Assembly: GCF_001561955.1 (NCBI RefSeq)
Contig: NZ_CP014223.1
Span: 372,001 to 436,000, forward strand
Direction: 5' to 3'
DNA: 64,000 nt
Origin: Anaerotignum propionicum DSM 1682
Lineage (GTDB): Bacteria > Bacillota > Clostridia > Lachnospirales > Anaerotignaceae
Shown here: in pieces, positions 19,110 through 27,036 of the stretch
Layout: each line of letters opens with the position of its first letter
How positions within the stretch are numbered: position 1 is the stretch's first letter
Made by a program: the position numbers and the translations under genes
The notes under the pieces: generated by a model
What the model was told of the DNA's origin: nothing
Databases searched by the model: none
Seen by the model: only the letters and a program-made list of their open reading frames with translations

Positions 19110-19586
19110 TTATTCCGTGGCTAAATTTTTTAAGGTTTCCCCTTCAAGGCGGTATACCGTCCAATCCTTCATGGGTTCTGCGCCCAAAGATAAATAGAAA
19201 TCGATGCTGGGCTGATTCCAATCCAAGCACCACCATTCCAATCGGCCGCATTTTCGTTCTACGGCAATCCAAGCCAATTCTTTTAAAATTTCTTTTCCAT
19301 AGCCTTTACCTCTGCATTCTTCTTTCACATATAAATCTTCAAGGTAAATTCCCGCTCTTCCTAAAAAGGTGGAAAAATTGTGAAAGAAAAGGGCAAAGCC
19401 GATTTCCTTTCCATCCACTATGGCAAATAGCACTTCAGCCTTTTTTTGTTGGAAAATCCATTCATGGAGAAGTTCTTCTGTAGCGATGACTTCCTCCAGC
19501 ATTTTTTCATAGCTTGCCAATTCTTGTATGAAGGCTAAAATCAGCGATGTATCTTCTTCTTTTGCAAATCGAAACGATAAATCCAT
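19110..19586 (-). CDS. GNAT-family N-acetyltransferase, SSAT-like
   Basis: Acetyl-CoA-dependent N-acetyltransferase of 158 residues. The acetyl-CoA loop is RGKGYGK. The surrounding YEKMLEEV, NFSTFLGRAGIYLEDLYV and RLEWWCLDWNQPSIDFY follow the spermidine/spermine and thialysine acetyltransferase subfamily, so a polyamine or lysine-analogue substrate is plausible but not shown. The ATG at 19586 has AAAGGAG 8-10 nt upstream; an in-frame Met 11 codons earlier has no such site. It lies 42 bases after the lipoprotein gene on the same strand and is probably co-transcribed with it. Confidence 0.85.
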   Translation of the reverse strand: MDLSFRFAKEEDTSLILAFIQELASYEKMLEEVIATEELLHEWIFQQKKAEVLFAIVDGKEIGFALFFHNFSTFLGRAGIYLEDLYVKEECRGKGYGKEILKELAWIAVERKCGRLEWWCLDWNQPSIDFYLSLGAEPMKDWTVYRLEGETLKNLATE

Positions 19587-19628
19587 TTTTTTCTCCTTTT
19601 CTTCTGTTTGCCACTTCATTATACATAT

Positions 19629-20480
19629 TTATTTGATTTCCAGAATGGTCAACGTTCCCGTTTTATCATCATCAGAATAGATAAAAGAAAAGGCGTCTCC
19701 TTCTTTCATGGTATGAAGCTTTTCTGATACAGTTTCATCATAAAATTGGAAGGCTTGAATGGTTCCATCGTCCAAGGTTACCTCAACGGTATGACTGTCA
19801 GCCAAGCCATTGAAAACACAGGAAGCATTTTGTGTCGGTGAAGCAAATCCTTCTTCTTTGGTCATAGCCTCTATACTGTAGAAATATCTGGGATCAACAA
19901 TGCCATCGGCAAAGGCATTTTTTTGCATTGTCACTTCGCATTTGCCCAAAACTTCTTTGTCCTCCATGGTGGAAACAAGCTTTGCCGTAATGACGTAACC
20001 TTTTTCTGTTTCCTTATAATTGGATAACACTGTTTCTGAAAGGCCACGATCTCCCTGTGTCAACAAATAAGCATCCCAATCCTTATCATAGATAATGGAA
20101 TGGGAAAGGGTTTCAGGCAGGGGCAGTAAGTCATCATAGGTTGCGAAAAGGGCAATTGCATACTCCTGAGCAACTTTTTTTGGTACCTTTAACCTTCCAT
20201 CATCAGTCACTGTCACAAGACTGTTTTCAGCGCCGGAATTACCTAAGAAATAGTAAAGGGCACTCCAAAAAAATTCAGGATTTGTGGCATCATAGTCAGT
20301 GTTGTTTTCCAGCATATTTCGCATAAGTGCGTCAATAGGTTCTACCATTGTGGCCATATCTTGGGGTAATGCGCCCTCCGCTTTGGGCTTCACTGAATCG
20401 GGTTCACTGTTTTTTTTACTGCAACCCGTTGTACCCAATAGAAATAGTGCGGTAATAAAATATAATATGTATTTTTTCAT
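19629..20480 (-). CDS. Predicted lipoprotein of unknown function
   Basis: The 283-residue product starts with a lipoprotein-type signal: MKKYILYFITALFLLGTTGC, with the lipidated cysteine at 20 (the -3 position is Thr, so the lipobox is slightly atypical). A short polar linker rich in K, S and P follows. The mature part has no motif I recognise; it alternates acidic and hydrophobic stretches consistent with a beta-rich fold, and ends with a possible small beta-barrel (HTVEVTLDDGTIQAFQF). The ATG at 20480 has GGAGGATT upstream. It is probably transcribed together with the GNAT gene. Confidence 0.6.
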   Translation of the reverse strand: MKKYILYFITALFLLGTTGCSKKNSEPDSVKPKAEGALPQDMATMVEPIDALMRNMLENNTDYDATNPEFFWSALYYFLGNSGAENSLVTVTDDGRLKVPKKVAQEYAIALFATYDDLLPLPETLSHSIIYDKDWDAYLLTQGDRGLSETVLSNYKETEKGYVITAKLVSTMEDKEVLGKCEVTMQKNAFADGIVDPRYFYSIEAMTKEEGFASPTQNASCVFNGLADSHTVEVTLDDGTIQAFQFYDETVSEKLHTMKEGDAFSFIYSDDDKTGTLTILEIK

Positions 20481-20773
20481 TTTAATCCTCCTAAGGATAA
20501 TCCCACATCTCTTTATTCATGGTTGATGTTTGTACGCAATCTGAATGCATTTTTTCTGTCAACCTGCAAAAAATAGAAATTACTTCCAGTATTCGCTTAT
20601 TGTTGTTATGTTTAAGGAAAATCCGGTAACACAGCCGGGTATATAGAATGAAACGGTATTACTCTAGTATAATCCAATATTATAAACGAAACGTAACAAA
20701 AATCTTTCATATTTATAAATTTTTATTGCAAGACTTTTCTGCTCAGTCATAGAATAATGATAGGGGGAAACTC
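20481..20773. other. Intergenic gap between the lipoprotein gene and the glmS promoter
   Basis: Roughly 290 AT-rich bases between divergent genes. It must hold the lipoprotein promoter, but I cannot pick one with confidence. No gene is seen. Confidence 0.4.
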
Positions 20774-20802
20774 TTTACCCATTCAAAAAAAAATGGTATA
20801 CT
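20774..20802 (+). promoter_or_regulatory. glmS promoter
   Basis: TTTACC (20774-20779), 17 nt, then TATACT (20797-20802) with a TG extension (TGGTATACT). Confidence 0.6.
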
Positions 20803-20879
20803 ATCAAAACGGTGTTGCTTTTTGACGAAAAAGATTGCAACCCCAGGCTTCCTATCAGTGAAAAAGAAGGAAAGGACGG

Positions 20880-21045
20880 TTTATGCAGTTGAAGCGCCAG
20901 AACCGCAGATAGGGCGGTTGACGAGGTAGAAGTGATCGAATTTTTCGGCGGATGCTTCTCGCCCATTCGTTCAGGGACGCAGGTCTTTCTACAAATAGGA
21001 GAAGAAAATTCTCCTGACAAAGGGAAAGGCAACGGACGAATAAAA
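20880..21045 (+). ncRNA. glmS ribozyme (glucosamine-6-phosphate riboswitch)
   Basis: Self-cleaving 5' UTR element that cuts the glmS mRNA when glucosamine-6-phosphate binds. The conserved core is visible: AAGCGCC with the expected cleavage between A20893 and G20894, then the P2 hairpin AACCGC/GCGGTT, then GACGAGGTAGAAGTGATCGA, TCGGCGGATGCTTCTCGCC, and further on the AGGCAACGGACGAA segment. The order and spacing match the ribozyme family, and it sits directly before glmS. Cleavage exposes a 5' hydroxyl and leads to mRNA decay, closing a feedback loop on amino-sugar synthesis. Confidence 0.93.
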
Positions 21046-21067
21046 GAATAAAGGAGAAATTTAAATT

Positions 21068-22891
21068 ATGTGTGGAATTGTTGGATATATCGGGAACGCC
21101 GAGGCGGTACCCGTTCTTTTGAATGGCCTTGCCAAGTTGGAATACCGTGGTTATGATTCAGCAGGTATATCTGTATATCATGATGGAATATATACGATTA
21201 AGGCAAAAGGCAGATTGGCAAATCTGGCAGAAAAAATTGACAAAGAGGATACTTTATCCTCTCATATGGGAATCGGTCATACCAGATGGGCAACCCACGG
21301 GGCACCCAGTGACCGCAACAGCCATCCCCATAATAGCCAAAGCGGAAAAATTTCAGTGGTTCATAACGGAATTATTGAAAATTATATGGAAATTAAGGCC
21401 TTCTTGCAGGAAAAGGGTTATGTGTTTGTGTCAGAAACGGACACAGAGGTGGTTGCCCAGTTGTTTGATTATTATTATGAGGGAAATCCTGTTGAAACCC
21501 TAAGCAAAGTAGTCAGAAAGGTTCGTGGCGCATATGCCTTGGCAATTATGTGCATTGACCATCCTGATAGCTTGGTTGCAGTCAGAAAGGATTGCCCCCT
21601 TTTGGCAGGCTTAAGCAGTGATGGAAATTATGTGGCTTCGGATATTCCCGCACTGTTGGAATATACCAGAGACTATTATTTGTTGGATGATAATGAAATT
21701 GTTTTTTTGACCAAAGAAGGGGTAACCCTTTACGATTTGGACGGAAATGAGATTCATAAGGATGTATTCCGTGTGACTTGGGACATTGATGCGGCGGAAA
21801 AGGGCGGTTACGATTATTTCATGATGAAGGAAATTATGGAACAGCCTGAAGCGTTGAGAAAGACCGTGTTCCCCAGAATGACAGAAACGAGAATCAGCTT
21901 TGAAGATATTTCCTTGACAGAAGAGGAAATTAAGAATTTTAATCGTATCCACATCGTTGCCTGCGGCAGTGCGTGGCATGCAGGTGTTGTAGGTAGATAT
22001 GTTATGGAAGAGGTAAGCAGAATTCCTGTTGAAGTAGATATTGCTTCTGAATTCCGCTATCGTAATCCCATTTTGAATCAGAATGACCTGTGTATTATCA
22101 TCAGCCAATCCGGAGAAACTGCAGATACTTTGGCAGCTTTAAGGGAAGCGAAAAAACAGGGGGTTAAAGTACTTTCTATTGTGAATGTGGTAGGCAGTTC
22201 CATTGCAAGAGAAAGTGATGATGTGCTTTATACTTGGGCAGGACCTGAAATTGCAGTGGCTACCACAAAGGGATACACAACCCAGCTTTCCTTGTTATAT
22301 CTGGTTTCCTTGTATTTTGCCAAGGTACGGGGGACTGTGGAGGAAGAACATCTGAATGAGTATTTACAAGAATTACGCTTATTGCCTCAAAAGACAGAAG
22401 AGGTATTAAAGTTGGATACAAAGATGGCTGAGCTTGCGAAAAAATATGCCCAAAGTGAGGACGTATTTATCATTGGCCGAGGTCTGGATTATGCGGCGGC
22501 AATGGAATCCTCTTTGAAACTGAAAGAAATTTCCTATATCCACAGTGAGGCTTATGCGGCAGGTGAGTTGAAACATGGTACCATTTCCTTAATTGAGGAA
22601 GGAACGCTGGTGATTGCCATTGCAACCCAAGAAAGGCTGTTTGAAAAACTGGTGAGTAACGCAAAAGAGGTAAAGGCAAGGGGCGCTAAAGTAATTGCCA
22701 TTGCTGTAGAGGGAAATCTAGCTATGGAAGAAGTGGCGGATGAAGTGATTTATCTGCCGAAGTCAGGAGATATTTTTACAAGCTCTTACAATGTTTTGCC
22801 CATGCAGTTGTTTGCCTACTATACAGCGGTGGAAAGAGGCTGTGATGTAGATAAGCCCAGAAATTTGGCAAAATCAGTAACTGTTGAATAA
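21068..22891 (+). CDS. glmS: Glutamine-fructose-6-phosphate aminotransferase
   Basis: Makes glucosamine-6-phosphate from fructose-6-phosphate and glutamine, the first step to UDP-GlcNAc for peptidoglycan. The 607-residue protein has the N-terminal glutaminase domain starting MCGIVGYIG, with Cys2 as nucleophile after Met removal, HTRWATHG and NGIIENY. Two SIS sugar-isomerase domains follow (SQSGETADT near residue 347, and the LKLKEISYIHSEAYAAGELKHG segment), ending in the standard KSVTVE. GGAGAAA precedes the ATG. It is under the ribozyme at 20880-21045 and has its own terminator. Confidence 0.98.
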   Translation: MCGIVGYIGNAEAVPVLLNGLAKLEYRGYDSAGISVYHDGIYTIKAKGRLANLAEKIDKEDTLSSHMGIGHTRWATHGAPSDRNSHPHNSQSGKISVVHNGIIENYMEIKAFLQEKGYVFVSETDTEVVAQLFDYYYEGNPVETLSKVVRKVRGAYALAIMCIDHPDSLVAVRKDCPLLAGLSSDGNYVASDIPALLEYTRDYYLLDDNEIVFLTKEGVTLYDLDGNEIHKDVFRVTWDIDAAEKGGYDYFMMKEIMEQPEALRKTVFPRMTETRISFEDISLTEEEIKNFNRIHIVACGSAWHAGVVGRYVMEEVSRIPVEVDIASEFRYRNPILNQNDLCIIISQSGETADTLAALREAKKQGVKVLSIVNVVGSSIARESDDVLYTWAGPEIAVATTKGYTTQLSLLYLVSLYFAKVRGTVEEEHLNEYLQELRLLPQKTEEVLKLDTKMAELAKKYAQSEDVFIIGRGLDYAAAMESSLKLKEISYIHSEAYAAGELKHGTISLIEEGTLVIAIATQERLFEKLVSNAKEVKARGAKVIAIAVEGNLAMEEVADEVIYLPKSGDIFTSSYNVLPMQLFAYYTAVERGCDVDKPRNLAKSVTVE

Positions 22892-22927
22892 AATGTTGAT
22901 TGCTTCATTGAATCATGAAGTTTGTAG

Positions 22928-22953
22928 GGTGCCGATAAAGTCGGCACCTTTTT
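22928..22953 (+). terminator. glmS terminator
   Basis: Perfect stem GGTGCCGA/TCGGCACC around TAAAG, followed by five T. Confidence 0.9.
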
Positions 22954-23051
22954 ATTGCACAAATGATTTATAGAGATTCCTTACCCCAAATTATAATAGA
23001 GAGACCAATGAATGGTTTCATTTTATATTTCGACAAAAGGTGATTTTATTA

Positions 23052-23080
23052 TTGACAGCTATATGTATGAGTCATATAAT
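23052..23080 (+). promoter_or_regulatory. Consensus promoter of the GntR-ABC operon
   Basis: TTGACA (23052-23057), 17 nt, TATAAT (23075-23080): a perfect consensus, which suggests that repression sets its output. Confidence 0.9.
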
Positions 23081-23112
23081 ACACTTAGGTGTGTTATTAA
23101 TATAGTACACTT
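23081..23112 (+). promoter_or_regulatory. Candidate YtrA-type operator
   Basis: Overlapping imperfect repeats right after the -10: AGGTGTGTTA (23087-23096) faces TAGTACACTT (23103-23112), and ACACTTAGGTGT lies at 23081-23092. The layout resembles the AGTGTA-N13-TACACT site known for YtrA of Bacillus subtilis, though the left arm is not exact. Confidence 0.5.
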
Positions 23113-23125
23113 TAGGAGGGGTAGT

Positions 23126-23512
23126 ATGTTAGATTTTACAGAACTGGTTCTAAATACGGTGGAACCGGTTTATGCGCAAATAAATGAATTTGTAAAACGG
23201 CAGATATTTTTGGGAAAAGCAAAGAAGGGAGACCCTTTGCCTTCCAGGCGTGAGTTGGCAACCCAGCTGAAAATCAATCCCAATACTGCGCAGAAGGCTT
23301 TCCGTGTTTTAGAGGATGCGGGATTGGTTCTAACGCCCAAAAATACCGTCAGTATCCTTTATTTTGACGAGGATATGCTTGTGGAGATACAACGGGAAAT
23401 GACAGGGGATTTGGTTGCAGAGTTTGTAAAAAGGTTGAAAGAAAATAAATTATCCCTTGATGAGGTATTAGGATTGCTGCAACAGGAATGGCAAAAGGGG
23501 GAGCAGGCATGA
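23126..23512 (+). CDS. GntR-family regulator, YtrA subfamily
   Basis: Transcriptional repressor of 128 residues. The winged-helix GntR domain spans about 10-78 (PVYAQINEFVKRQIFLGKAKKGDPLPSRRELA..., written here in part: PSRRELATQLKINPNTAQKA), followed by the short C-terminal helical dimerisation tail typical of YtrA, not the large ligand domain of other GntR proteins. The ATG at 23126 has AGGAGG 6 nt upstream. YtrA-type regulators usually control an adjacent ABC transporter and respond to cell-envelope antibiotics; the downstream genes fit this. The next gene overlaps its stop (ATGA). Confidence 0.88.
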   Translation: MLDFTELVLNTVEPVYAQINEFVKRQIFLGKAKKGDPLPSRRELATQLKINPNTAQKAFRVLEDAGLVLTPKNTVSILYFDEDMLVEIQREMTGDLVAEFVKRLKENKLSLDEVLGLLQQEWQKGEQA

Positions 23513-24360
23513 AAAATACATTAAAGCTCAGTAATTATTTATTTCATTGGTATTTTCGCAAGAGTGGTCGGTATATCCTGAGCTTTTCCTTGGGAATAGC
23601 CTCTCTTTTGCTTTTGATTAGCAGCAGTCTTAGCCCGAACAACACATATCAGCATATTGCTAAAGAATTTCGCACCTTTGATATGGTGATTGATTATAGT
23701 GGCACAGGAATTGTTTTTTTTCTGGGTTTGGTTACGCTATTTATCACACTCTTTATTCAAATGAATGGATTTTACACAAACGGAAAAGGAATGTATTCTA
23801 TCTTGACGTTGCCTATGAAAAGGTGCCAGGTGTTTTACGCCTTCTTTTTATCAGCATCAGCGGTAGTATTTTTATATTTTGCCCTGTGGCTCGTGGCCAT
23901 GGTGGCGTTGTACATACCCATTACTTCTATGTATGTGAAAGCAGCATTCCAATCTGTTTTGCGTATTTCCCAGAGCGTAACCGTTAGAGACATAGATACC
24001 TCTATTTCCAATGGATTTTTTTTGGCATTTCACAGGAGTATATTTTTATCTTCTTGCTTCCCGGTTTCTTGGATACAGGTATTGGCATTAAGCGGGGGGA
24101 TGTTTCTCTCTATCACTGCCATTGTTTTTGCAGGGTTATATAATGAAAGCGTTTTTACCCGAGTGTTACTGTTTGTGGTTGTGTTAGCGGGGTTTTTTGT
24201 GGCATTTTATCGGGCATGGATCTTTTTCGATAATCAGTTATTTTATTCAGTGAGAACCATAATGCCCCAAAGTCTTTATCTGTTTGTACTGGCAGGGCTT
24301 CTCGGAGTGGTATTAATGATTGTTGCCATAAACAAATTAAAGAGGAGAAAAGACATTTAA
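23509..24360 (+). CDS. ABC transporter permease-like membrane protein
   Basis: Integral membrane protein of 283 residues with about six helices: near 24-42, 67-90, 110-135, 185-210, 213-235 and 248-268. No family motif is sharp, but position between the GntR regulator and the ATPase, and the ABC-2-like topology with a long loop between helices 3 and 4, make it the membrane half of the transporter. Start overlaps the regulator stop by four bases and is preceded by GGGGGAGCAGG. Confidence 0.7.
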   Translation: MKNTLKLSNYLFHWYFRKSGRYILSFSLGIASLLLLISSSLSPNNTYQHIAKEFRTFDMVIDYSGTGIVFFLGLVTLFITLFIQMNGFYTNGKGMYSILTLPMKRCQVFYAFFLSASAVVFLYFALWLVAMVALYIPITSMYVKAAFQSVLRISQSVTVRDIDTSISNGFFLAFHRSIFLSSCFPVSWIQVLALSGGMFLSITAIVFAGLYNESVFTRVLLFVVVLAGFFVAFYRAWIFFDNQLFYSVRTIMPQSLYLFVLAGLLGVVLMIVAINKLKRRKDI

Positions 24361-24375
24361 AAAGGGGGGAAGGGT

Positions 24376-25869
24376 ATGAAAAATAAAGTAATGTGGGCGT
24401 TTGCTTTGTGCATTTTGATTTTCTCAGTTTTTTTGGGTGTAATGCATCGATTACAAGATAACGGCATTTTTTATTTGAGTGATTTGGAGGGACAACGAGA
24501 ATATCTAAACCTTTTTCCCATAGAAGGGATTGCTGGTGATGGCACCCAAGGAATCAGTTTTCGTTTAGAGGATGGGGAGCTTACCACGAAGTTTTATCCC
24601 TTTGATACAGAGCAGATTAAAAGTATTATTTTTGCTGAACGCAAGGGATACACAGGCATAAAGAAATACAGCTATAATTACTATAAACAAGAAAATTATT
24701 ATGATTTTAGCCGCAGCGGAAATGTATACGCTACCACCGATTCAGCACCTTCCAAAGACGCAAACATGCAGCATAAGGATAATTTTCACGAAGAATTATT
24801 AGAAGATTATGATTTGCAAAATGCCAAATTTGTTGGAGGTGAAACAGTTATAGCAGATAAAATTGATGTATATTTATCTTTTTTAGATGCGGATAATGGA
24901 CATTTGGCGAGGGTGCCTACAGGAATGACCTTGCAGGATAAGCCTTATTATTATACCCGGGGGGATTATGCGGAAACGAATTCTTCCTTCACCCATTCAT
25001 CCTTTAATGACATACAAATTAATACAATATGTATTAAATTAGGGGATTCCTATTATAGTATGGCAATTCCTAACGAAGAATGCCGGGGAAAAACTACCTT
25101 ATATCGTGTTAACAAAGAGGAAATGGTTAAAACACCTGATAGGGCGGAGCTATATGACCAAAGGGAATACGGAGAAGCAAAAGCCCTTTGTGCCTTCCCT
25201 TTGGATGAGGATAATCATGTATTGGGGATGTTTAAGGTTGGAGAGAAATCGATTGGAATTTTTAGAACCCAAAAAGACAGCTTATTTTTTGAATTATATA
25301 ATACAGAAGGTGCTTTGGTGGCACAGGATTTGCTTACAAACGAGCTGGGTAGAAAGGTAGACCAAGCTGAGGCAGATGTGGTTTCTTGGAATGAACAGGA
25401 TGCGTCCATTTACTTTAGAACGTATGAAATTGTGAAACAAAAGGACGATTCTGAGGTTTGGGAGACGGTGGTAAACGGGATGTACCAATTTGATGAAAAA
25501 GGCTTAAAGCGAATGAATTGCTATGGAGAGGGTGGAAGATTACTTTCTGTATGCAGAAATAATCTGATTTTTGATGTATCTATGGTAAATGATGAAAAAA
25601 TGAAGCTTCCTTATTATTACGGATATCAAGTGTATCTGACTGTAATGAATGGAGATACAGAAAAAGTTCTTTATCGAGGGATGCTGGAAACGGATTATGA
25701 TGAAGATATATATAAAATGTTTTCTGTATATGATATTTCGAAAAGTGCTCCTTATCTTGAGGAGGCGATGAAGAATTATTATGGCAATTCAGTGATTACC
25801 CAAAGACAGCGCCAGATTATGGAGGTTTTACCCATAAACGGAAAGGTGGAAAATTCATGGTGGAGATAG
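24376..25869 (+). CDS. Signal-anchored extracytoplasmic protein of unknown function
   Basis: The 497-residue product has one hydrophobic segment at about 5-24 and then a long soluble region predicted to lie outside the membrane. It is rich in tyrosine and acidic residues, contains repeated beta-type stretches, and ends in [22 protein letters not shown] recognise no domain. The ribosome site AAGGGGGGAAGGG is strong. It sits between the permease and the ATPase genes and overlaps the ATPase start by 13 bases, so it is made with the transporter and is likely a third partner, perhaps a sensor or a substrate-binding lobe. Alternatively it could be the second, highly diverged membrane subunit with only one helix. 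Confidence 0.6.
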   Translation: MKNKVMWAFALCILIFSVFLGVMHRLQDNGIFYLSDLEGQREYLNLFPIEGIAGDGTQGISFRLEDGELTTKFYPFDTEQIKSIIFAERKGYTGIKKYSYNYYKQENYYDFSRSGNVYATTDSAPSKDANMQHKDNFHEELLEDYDLQNAKFVGGETVIADKIDVYLSFLDADNGHLARVPTGMTLQDKPYYYTRGDYAETNSSFTHSSFNDIQINTICIKLGDSYYSMAIPNEECRGKTTLYRVNKEEMVKTPDRAELYDQREYGEAKALCAFPLDEDNHVLGMFKVGEKSIGIFRTQKDSLFFELYNTEGALVAQDLLTNELGRKVDQAEADVVSWNEQDASIYFRTYEIVKQKDDSEVWETVVNGMYQFDEKGLKRMNCYGEGGRLLSVCRNNLIFDVSMVNDEKMKLPYYYGYQVYLTVMNGDTEKVLYRGMLETDYDEDIYKMFSVYDISKSAPYLEEAMKNYYGNSVITQRQRQIMEVLPINGKVENSWWR

Positions 25870-26582
25870 AGAATTTATATTTTACCTATGCAAACTATCA
25901 AAGGGTTTTGGAAAATGTCTCCTTCAGTGTTCCCACTGGGCAGATTGTAGCGGTTTTGGGTGCAAATGGTGCGGGGAAAACCACACTTTTAAAGCTGATT
26001 GCCGGTTTGATGAAGCCTGACAACAATTTGGAGATTAAAATAGATGAAAAAACACCCCAGCAGATGACAGGGAAAATTTCGTACATCAGTGAGGCGGGAA
26101 CATATTTTAACGACCTGACGCCCAAGGCGTATGGTGATTTTTTGCAAGATTTTTTTCTATCCTTTGACAGGCCTTACTTTGACATGCTTTTGGAATTTTT
26201 TCATTTAGAGGAACGACCCGTTAAAAAAATGTCAAAGGGGCAGAGGGCCAAGGTGGAAATTGCCGCAGGTATGGCAAAAAGAACGCCCTATATCATCATG
26301 GATGAACCCTTTGTGGGAAAGGATATGTTTACCCGACAGGATTTTATGCAGGCCTTATCGGGAACGCTGTCGGGAGAGGAAACGATTTTTATTACCACCC
26401 ATGAAATAAGTGAAATTGAAAATTTTGTGGATCGGGTGATTATTTTAAAGGAAAATACAATTGCAGTTGATATTACTATGGATGACCTTCGTCAGGAGGG
26501 CAAGACTATTCAGGAGCTTATGAAGGATATTATTGGATATCAGGAAAATGGTTTTTATACTTATTTAGATAAAATTGAGTAG
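25857..26582 (+). CDS. ABC transporter ATP-binding protein, YtrB-like
   Basis: Cytoplasmic ATPase of 241 residues. Walker [10 protein letters not shown] is at 35-43, the Q-loop region follows, the signature appears as [12 protein letters not shown] (SKGQ instead of SGGQ, common in this subfamily), Walker B is YIIMDEPF, and the switch histidine is in ITTHE. The last ~35 residues form a short C-terminal extension. It drives the membrane protein at 23509 and is the last gene of the operon; terminator at 26621. Confidence 0.92.
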   Translation: MVEIENLYFTYANYQRVLENVSFSVPTGQIVAVLGANGAGKTTLLKLIAGLMKPDNNLEIKIDEKTPQQMTGKISYISEAGTYFNDLTPKAYGDFLQDFFLSFDRPYFDMLLEFFHLEERPVKKMSKGQRAKVEIAAGMAKRTPYIIMDEPFVGKDMFTRQDFMQALSGTLSGEETIFITTHEISEIENFVDRVIILKENTIAVDITMDDLRQEGKTIQELMKDIIGYQENGFYTYLDKIE

Positions 26583-26620
26583 AGGTACTATGAATCAAAA
26601 GCATTTGTTACAAAAAAATT

Positions 26621-26655
26621 GTTCAAGGGTATATTGCCCTTGGACTTATTTTTTT
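26621..26655 (+). terminator. Terminator of the GntR-ABC operon
   Basis: GTTCAAGGG pairs with CCCTTGGAC (one wobble), then TTATTTTTTT. Confidence 0.85.
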
Positions 26656-26729
26656 GAAGAAGACTAAAAAAACAAATTAGGGTAAAAAAATAACAAAAAG
26701 TCCCATTAAGCCCGAAAAAACAAGGGAAA

Positions 26730-26758
26730 TTGACATCGGTTGGGGGTTATGCTATACT
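26730..26758 (+). promoter_or_regulatory. feo operon promoter
   Basis: TTGACA (26730-26735), 17 nt, TATACT (26753-26758) with TG extension. No clear Fur or DtxR box is seen at the start site. Confidence 0.85.
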
Positions 26759-26802
26759 TTCTCAAGAATTAGACTGAATTAACTTTAGATAGAGGGATTA
26801 TA

Positions 26803-27036
26803 ATGACGTTAGATGAATTGCCCATTGGCAAAGAAGCAGTAATTTTGAAGGTTGGCGGCGAAGGGGTTTTGCGCTATCGCCTTTTAGATATGGGGTTGAT
26901 TCCCAAAACAAAAATCATGGTTACAAAGGTTGCACCTATGGGCGATCCCATAGAGCTGCGTTTGAGAGGGTACACGCTGACTATTCGTTTGGAGGACGCC
27001 AGAAGTATACAGGTGATTGAGGAGGCTGCAAAATGA
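26803..27036 (+). CDS. feoA: Ferrous iron transport protein A
   Basis: Small SH3-like cytoplasmic protein of 77 residues that supports FeoB. Family signatures are LRYRLLDMGLIPKT and GDPIELRLRGYTLTIR, ending with the usual alanine/lysine tail. GAGGGATTATA precedes the ATG. It overlaps feoB by four bases (ATGA), so the two are translationally coupled. Confidence 0.95.
   Translation: MTLDELPIGKEAVILKVGGEGVLRYRLLDMGLIPKTKIMVTKVAPMGDPIELRLRGYTLTIRLEDARSIQVIEEAAK

Noticed and set aside
26759-26802. Possible Fur or DtxR box at the feoA start site
   Set aside because: The sequence has only loose AT-rich similarity and no clear palindrome.
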